From Cristatella mucedo (taxonomy: Eukaryota; Bryozoa; Phylactolaemata; Cristatellidae), in NCBI GenBank assembly GCA_009760855.2, contig WPIO01000001.1, positions 9,978,001 to 10,042,000 of the forward strand: DNA of 64,000 nt. Reading direction: 5' to 3'. The translations under genes were made by a program, and so were the position numbers. How positions within the stretch are numbered: position 1 is the stretch's first letter; each line of letters starts with the position of its first letter. Positions 59,604-64,000 of this stretch are shown piece by piece. The notes beneath the pieces were generated by a model. The model searched no databases. It saw nothing but the letters and a program-made list of their open reading frames with translations, and was not told where the DNA came from.

Positions 59604-60925
59604 GTTTCCGTGAGTGATCACGAAGTTCTGCTTGAACGATTGAGAACAACGATCGGTCTGGCAGACGAAGCACTGGCGTGGTTTAAATCCTACTTGTCTG
59701 ATCGTGTTCAATCCGTGTCGTGTGGGGGTCAGGTCTCAGACATGAGAAGGGTCACCTGTGGAGTCCCTCAAGGGTCTGTACTTGGTCCCTTGCTGTTCTC
59801 CATTTATACGCAACCTCTGGGAAAAGTGATTAAGGCCCATGGAATAGGATATCACTTCTATGCTGACGATACTCAGTTGTATTTGTCATTTAAACCGTCG
59901 GAATCTGCTGCAGCAACTGAGAAACTGAATGCTTGCCTTGCCGATATTCGATCCTGCATGTCGGAAAACTTCCTGAAATTAAATGACGATACAACCGAAC
60001 TGCTTCTCATAGGACACCCTAAGCGTGTGGCTGGATTAAAAGGCTTTGCCGTTCTAATAGGTGATGCTATTGTGCGACCTTCACCACGTGCTCGTAATCT
60101 AGGTGTCGTGTTCGACAGCTGCCTCAATTTCAAAAGCTTCATTCAGAAGACTGCCTCTACAGCTAGCCATCACATCCGATCCCTATCCAAGATTAGAAGC
60201 TGTCTCCCACAGTGGCTTGTAAAAAATTTAACTAGCTCTTTAGTTCTGTCTCGGCTTGATTATTGTAATTCCCTTTTGGCTGGGCTACCAAAGAAAGCTA
60301 TTATGCCACTACAGCAGATTATGAATATGGCTGCAAGGCTAGTCTTCAAGTCCCAGCGGTTTGAGCACGTGTCTCCTTTGCTGAAAGAGCTAGAATGGTT
60401 GCCGGTTGAGCAAAGGATACAGAGCAAAGTTCTTACGCTGACCCACAAGGCCCGCCACGGCTTGGCTCCTTCATACCTAGCTGAACTGCTGCATCAGTTC
60501 CAGCCTGTTCCCACCCTCAGGTCCTGTGTGGACAATAAATTAGCTGTCCCATTCCTCCGCTTAAAGACAGTTGGCGACAGGAGCTTTAGCTCTGCAGGTC
60601 CTAGACTGTGGAACTCGCTTCCACAATTCTTACGCAACGACATCTACTCTCCAACTGCCGACTATGGCACATCTTTTTCAGCGGTCCTGAACTGCTACTT
60701 CTATGCTACTCACTACCTCAACTGCTCTCCTAACTCTGCTATGCTTCCCACTTTCTCTTTGTTGCGTGAGACGAAGTCTGTTGGGTACCGAATGCATACC
60801 GAAAGCTGCTTAGGCTGTGAGTGTGCTATACAAAACTCTCCTGCGTAACACCCACATGGTCTTTATGACTTTGTGGAGTTACTGACGGAGATACATTATA
60901 TTACATTACATTACATTTTCAAGGG
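59604..60925 (+). mobile_element. Family B LINE copy with intact 412-codon RT ORF, 5'-truncated
   Basis: The frame 59610-60848 is uninterrupted. It contains CGVPQGSVLGPLLFSIYTQP, YHFYADDTQLYLSFKPSESA with the catalytic YADD, NFLKLNDDTTELLLIG, the thumb SRLDYCNSLLAGLPKKAI, and the C-terminal PRLWNSLPQFLRND. A 3' end and an (ATTAC)n tail follow. It lacks the endonuclease and RT fingers because of 5' truncation, so its first ATG is not the native start. The intact frame implies a recent insertion. CR1/L2-like; it inserted 240 bp downstream of the family A copy. Confidence 0.94.
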
Positions 60926-60935
60926 TATCGGCTAG

Positions 60936-61770
60936 TAATACCCTATGCTTGTAGAGCACACTGAGAGAACTACATCTTTCTTTGAGCATGCTGGAGAGTA
61001 AATAAATCAACAGATGAAGTGATAAAAACTGCACTGCTTTAGCATGCATAAGCACTTCAAGGGAGAGAGCTCACACTACACAGATGGAGCAAATGCTGTG
61101 AAGACTGGATGAGCTTTTAGCTTCTTCTTAAATCCCATCGGTACAGGATTGTGATGTTAGTCGGTAGAGAGTTCCTGGCTTTAGGGTGAATATGAAATGT
61201 TTGCACGGTCATTTAAAGATAAGGTTAGATGCACAGCTGAACGATTTGAGTAAGAAGAGCCTGTAATACAATGCAAAGCCTGACCGATGAAGATGTATTT
61301 CCATCAAGTAAGCCAGAGCAAGAGAGGAAATAACCTAAAATTGAGAAACAGAGACTTGAAGTTGATTTGCCTTTGATAGAGAGCCAGTATCAGTCAGTGA
61401 TTAGTGGTATGATCCGGCAGTTTTGATGTTCACGAAAGACAAGTAAAGCTGCAATAATTTTGCACCACCTGTAGGCATCCTATTAGACATGCAGGACTAC
61501 CTGCCTGCAGTATGTCACATAAGGCTAACTGGACGTTACAAATGCATGGACCAACATGGCTGTGGTGTCCCTACCTAAGCTCGCCGGAATTATGCAATGC
61601 AAAGTAGCTGAAAGCAAGCAGACTGGACAGTGGAGCTGATATGGTCATCTATCAAAATATCATTTTAGAACAGGACACACAGATTCCATGCAGAGGCTAC
61701 AGGGGATATTCGAGCCGAGCCAGTTTTGAGGGTTAGGCTTACGAGCTCTTAAGTGACGCTAGGCAGTGCA
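60936..61770 (-). mobile_element. Decayed family A-like LINE, 3' part
   Basis: Plus strand holds inverted GTAGAGCACACTGAGAGAAC, TTTTGCACCACCTGTAGGCA, TACAAATGCATGGACCAACA and CAGTTTTGAGGGTTAGGCTT, each matching the inverted 48-kb copy. Many substitutions. Continues on the other side of a SINE. Confidence 0.75.
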
Positions 61771-61774
61771 CTAA

Positions 61775-61966
61775 CTATTATGGCGCCCCTGGGCCTTTGC
61801 CCAGGAGATTAGGTGCTTGCTCTTCACGACCCAGGTGGTGGGTACGAGTTCTGCAGTGGGCGATCCTTTATTACCCACCACACTGAGGTGATAATAGCCG
61901 TTATCCTCATTCTTCTGCTGCTATAAAAATGAGGCTGTTAAATAAGCTATTTGTTTATTATTGTCT
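61775..61966 (+). mobile_element. SINE-A copy inserted in a decayed LINE
   Basis: GGCCTTTGCCCAGGAGATTA, GGTGCTTGCTCTTCACGACC, CAGGTGGTGGGTACGAGTTC, TGCAGTGGGCGATCCTTTAT and AAAATGAGGCTGTTAAATAA follow the CACGACCCAGG subfamily. It splits a minus-strand LINE, so it is younger than that LINE. Confidence 0.82.
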
Positions 61967-62269
61967 AGTCGTCTTGTTCAATGTAAGAAAGTTAGCTATC
62001 ACACTAGAGAACATGCGGACAAAATAGGTAGTTTAAGCAGAACAAGCAGCAAAGAGTTAAGGAAATCAGAATTGGTGAAAGGCCAAGAAGAGTCAAAGTA
62101 TGAGTGAGAGCTGAGAGTCATTCATTTAATCTGAAATGCCATTGGCGATTACACAGGCAAGACCGAGAGGATAATTTGCGATGAGGAGAAGATCTCATAG
62201 AATAGATCTTGGGTTAGCAGATATTTCCGAGACTCGCCAGTTTACCAGTGGTGGTTCATATATAGCTCT

Positions 62270-62440
62270 TAAATTCTTAGCTAAGATATGATCTAAATAA
62301 TTGCAGTGCAATGCCAGTGATACCGAGGTGAGACGACAAGCACTCTAGAAAGACTATGTCAGTGGCATCATATGCTGCATAGAGATCAAGGAGCACTAGA
62401 AGAGAGGCACTACTTATGTCCACGTTTACATAAATTCGTA
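62270..62440 (-). mobile_element. Decayed family A-like LINE, 5' part (RT palm)
   Basis: Minus strand reads [20 protein letters not shown] and then [20 protein letters not shown], matching [17 protein letters not shown] and [18 protein letters not shown] of the 57.7-kb copy. Same orientation and order as the 60.9-61.8 kb part. Confidence 0.78.
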
Positions 62441-63125
62441 CGCTTAAATACTTTACATTCATTGATAGTATTGCTAACTCACTGGAGTGATTCACTCTAA
62501 ACCCTTACAGGGACTTATTTCCTAGGTTTGACCACATTCCTAAAAGAACTGCCACAGGACTTGACTCGGCGGTGCATTCTCGTCGATCTAAGAAATTGAA
62601 CCACAAAGTCTGACACCTATTGTGGCTTTGATGGCAATACATATGATAGTAAGACAGACTGTACAGGAATTTATCTGTGCATGAAACAGAACATATAAAA
62701 TAAGTAGCCCACCTACAGACAGATTGCTTGCCTGTCCAAAGAGTAGGACCTGTTAACTGACCTCCAAAAAGTATACTAAAGAGGCATACATAAACTAGCA
62801 CAGGTTTGCCTGTCATGTTGCTAGTTCCTCAATTGAGAAGCCACAAAAAGACAACAGCTCCCAGTTCCATAATAAAAATTAATATCTAGTCAAAACGACG
62901 ACATATCAAAGCAAACTCTCGAAGCACAGCAAAGTTGAAAACATAGTTATAAAAGCAATTCGACAGAGACTTTTGATACAAGATTATGCTTCATTAACAA
63001 GTATAATTGCTTCAATAATATCTTGATTCAGCAAGAGTAAATAACAGCATGACCTGACAGAATAAACAAACCCGACTTTCAACCAAACTAGAATAAGTAA
63101 GCCTTCACGTTGACGGAGTTTTGCC
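62441..63125. other. Intronic sequence, nothing assigned
   Basis: No element recognised between the LINE remnant and SINE-B. Confidence 0.4.
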
Positions 63126-63284
63126 TATTATAATATAATATAATATTATTCATTTGTATAGCACCCTAAGAGAACTTAATCTCTATTCAGGCTCTTCACA
63201 TATGCCTCGGGGCTCGAGCGCACGACCTCGGCCAGACCTTGGTCGGCGCGAGCACCTTAACCGCTGGATCAAACCAGCCCGCAT
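63126..63284 (-). mobile_element. SINE-B: tRNA-like head fused to family A LINE tail
   Basis: Minus strand GATCCAGCGGTTAAGGTGCT (A box), GTCGTGCGCTCGAGCCCC (B-box-like), then GAATAGAGATTAAGTTCTCT, TAGGGTGCTATACAAATGAA and an ATA-rich tail. Collinear with the copy at 21590-21766. It lies 90 bp downstream of the exon 1 donor. Confidence 0.85.
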
Positions 63285-63374
63285 GAAAGTCGACAGTGCC
63301 TCAGCACAGAATAAATTTACAAAGCCAGAACCATTATACGAAAGCTTGCACATTTGCAATAAGTCCATATTCAC

Positions 63375-63465
63375 CTGGAGACATTTCAGGACTGGTTTAG
63401 CAGTATCCCACTTCGATCTGCGCATGTCAAGCAGAACTGTGATGCCCCCAGTTGCTGCATCGTGA
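63375..63465 (-). CDS. Trio: Trio-like exon 1 of window: Sec14 domain, central strand region
   Basis: 91 nt, one leading base then 30 codons. The residues ITVLLDMRRSKWD, followed by KPVLKCLQ, match the Trio Sec14 segment reading VIVDMRGSKWD then KPLLKILQ. The acceptor is GATACAG and the donor CAG|GTGAAT, leaving phase 0. This is the 5'-most exon I can place. The preceding exon, carrying the first Sec14 helices, was looked for between 63466 and 64000 and not found, so it is probably beyond the window. Confidence 0.92.
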
Positions 63466-63857
63466 CTGTATCAAATAATGTAACAATACTTTGTAAATAA
63501 AAATGCATGAAATGCGGTATTGCATGCTTGCTTAAGGAGCACAATGAAAACGAGCAAACTAAGGCACCATAAAAATTCAGAGCAAAATTCGACACTGTCG
63601 GCCAATACAGATTTAAAAGATAACACGTGGCACCATCGCCAAACAAGCCAAACTGGCTATGCCCAACAATAATCGATGCCCAGAATTGTTTGTAAACTGC
63701 ATGCAATCTCACAATGGTAGCCGAAAGTTTTGGCTATAGATGCTACTGCTAAGTCATATTTTGAGGACAAACCTGCAATGCTTTGAATTAATAAAACGGC
63801 TAAAGAGGCAGTACCATCAACTGGCTCATAGTGGCAAACCTATACATGCAGATTTAG

Positions 63858-64000
63858 TCTTTGGCTGGAATGTCCATGGCCGAACAACTGGCATTCCTCG
63901 AACCTCATAACGCCATTGGTCGGGGCACAGTACAATATCTGGTCACTCTGAGATACTATCCTCATGACGAGCCCGAGGGATTACTCCTGTCCCTGTGCCT
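63858..64000 (+). other. Open frame running off the right edge (unidentified)
   Basis: After CAGATTTAG the plus strand is open to the window end. An ATG at 63870 starts SMAEQLAFLEPHNAIGRGTV, followed by QYLVTLRYYPHDEPEGLLLS. The residue composition looks protein-like, but the frame is only 43 codons long within the window. It could be an exon of another gene, part of a mobile element, or chance. Confidence 0.25.

Larger units (their letters stand above)
1947..63465 (-). other. Trio: Trio/Kalirin-family RhoGEF gene, internal part (20 exons, both ends outside window)
   Basis: Twenty minus-strand exons with GT (one GC) donors and AG acceptors join into 956 codons with no stop, and every intron phase matches its partner. 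The order is C-terminal half of a Sec14/CRAL-TRIO domain, then spectrin repeats 1 to about 8 (the last incomplete), as in the N-terminal half of Trio and Kalirin. In known members this half binds lipids and partner proteins and autoregulates the Rac/Rho exchange domains, acting at membranes and in growing neurites; those domains are not in this window. Alignment from memory to vertebrate TRIO is nearly gapless exon by exon. Introns carry LINE and SINE debris. The start codon, promoter, DH-PH domains and polyadenylation site are all outside the window. Which of Trio or Kalirin it equals cannot be said; an invertebrate would normally have one co-orthologue. Confidence 0.93.

Noticed and set aside
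1-64000. CRISPR arrays, operons, rRNA
   Set aside because: No regularly spaced repeats or bacterial gene layout; the gene is spliced and its repeats are dispersed retroelements.

Overview
This window is nuclear DNA from an animal, most likely an invertebrate. The deciding evidence is one split gene on the minus strand whose exons match the Trio/Kalirin family of Rho guanine-nucleotide exchange factors. That family is metazoan in its classic form, with a Sec14 domain, then a spectrin-repeat array, then the DH-PH GEF modules. I could place 20 exons, between 63465 (5' side) and 1947 (3' side). They join into a single uninterrupted reading frame of 2869 nt (956 codons), and all 19 junctions are phase-compatible. 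The gene runs off both ends of the window: the true N-terminus lies to the right, and the GEF and later domains lie to the left. The protein is well diverged from the vertebrate one but aligns to it with almost no gaps. I cannot name the lineage; a non-vertebrate, possibly early-branching, animal is an inference.

Layout from right to left, following transcription. Exons at 63.4, 57.0 and 56.7 kb encode the second half of the Sec14 (CRAL-TRIO) lipid-binding domain. Exons at 53.1, 47.2, 46.9, 44.7, 35.1, 32.2, 23.8, 23.4, 23.0, 22.6, 21.8, 15.8, 14.1, 5.7, 2.8, 2.3 and 2.0 kb encode about seven and a half consecutive spectrin repeats. Introns range from 117 bp to about 9.4 kb, and coding sequence is under 5 percent of the locus.

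The introns are filled mainly by retroelement debris. There are two families of CR1/L2-like non-LTR retrotransposon (LINE). Family A has a conserved 3' end and an (ATT)n tail. Family B has an (ACATT)n tail and includes one copy with an intact 412-codon reverse-transcriptase ORF at 59.6-60.8 kb. A more diverged relative of A (here A') is also present. There are about ten copies of a tRNA-derived SINE (SINE-A, at least two subfamilies) and two copies of a second tRNA-headed SINE (SINE-B) whose 3' end is the family A LINE tail. Several insertions are nested, so relative ages can be read. An AP-endonuclease fragment of a LINE lies at 29.2-29.7 kb.

Other items are a GC-rich cluster of exons at 22.5-23.9 kb that contains a 147-bp stop-free, in-frame intron with a GC donor; a candidate terminal exon for an unidentified membrane protein at 28.8-29.05 kb; a weaker candidate nested gene at 24.3-25.6 kb; a 26-bp-arm hairpin at 50.2 kb; and long AT and CT microsatellites. 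I see no bacterial-type operons, CRISPR arrays, rRNA genes or convincing functional tRNA genes.
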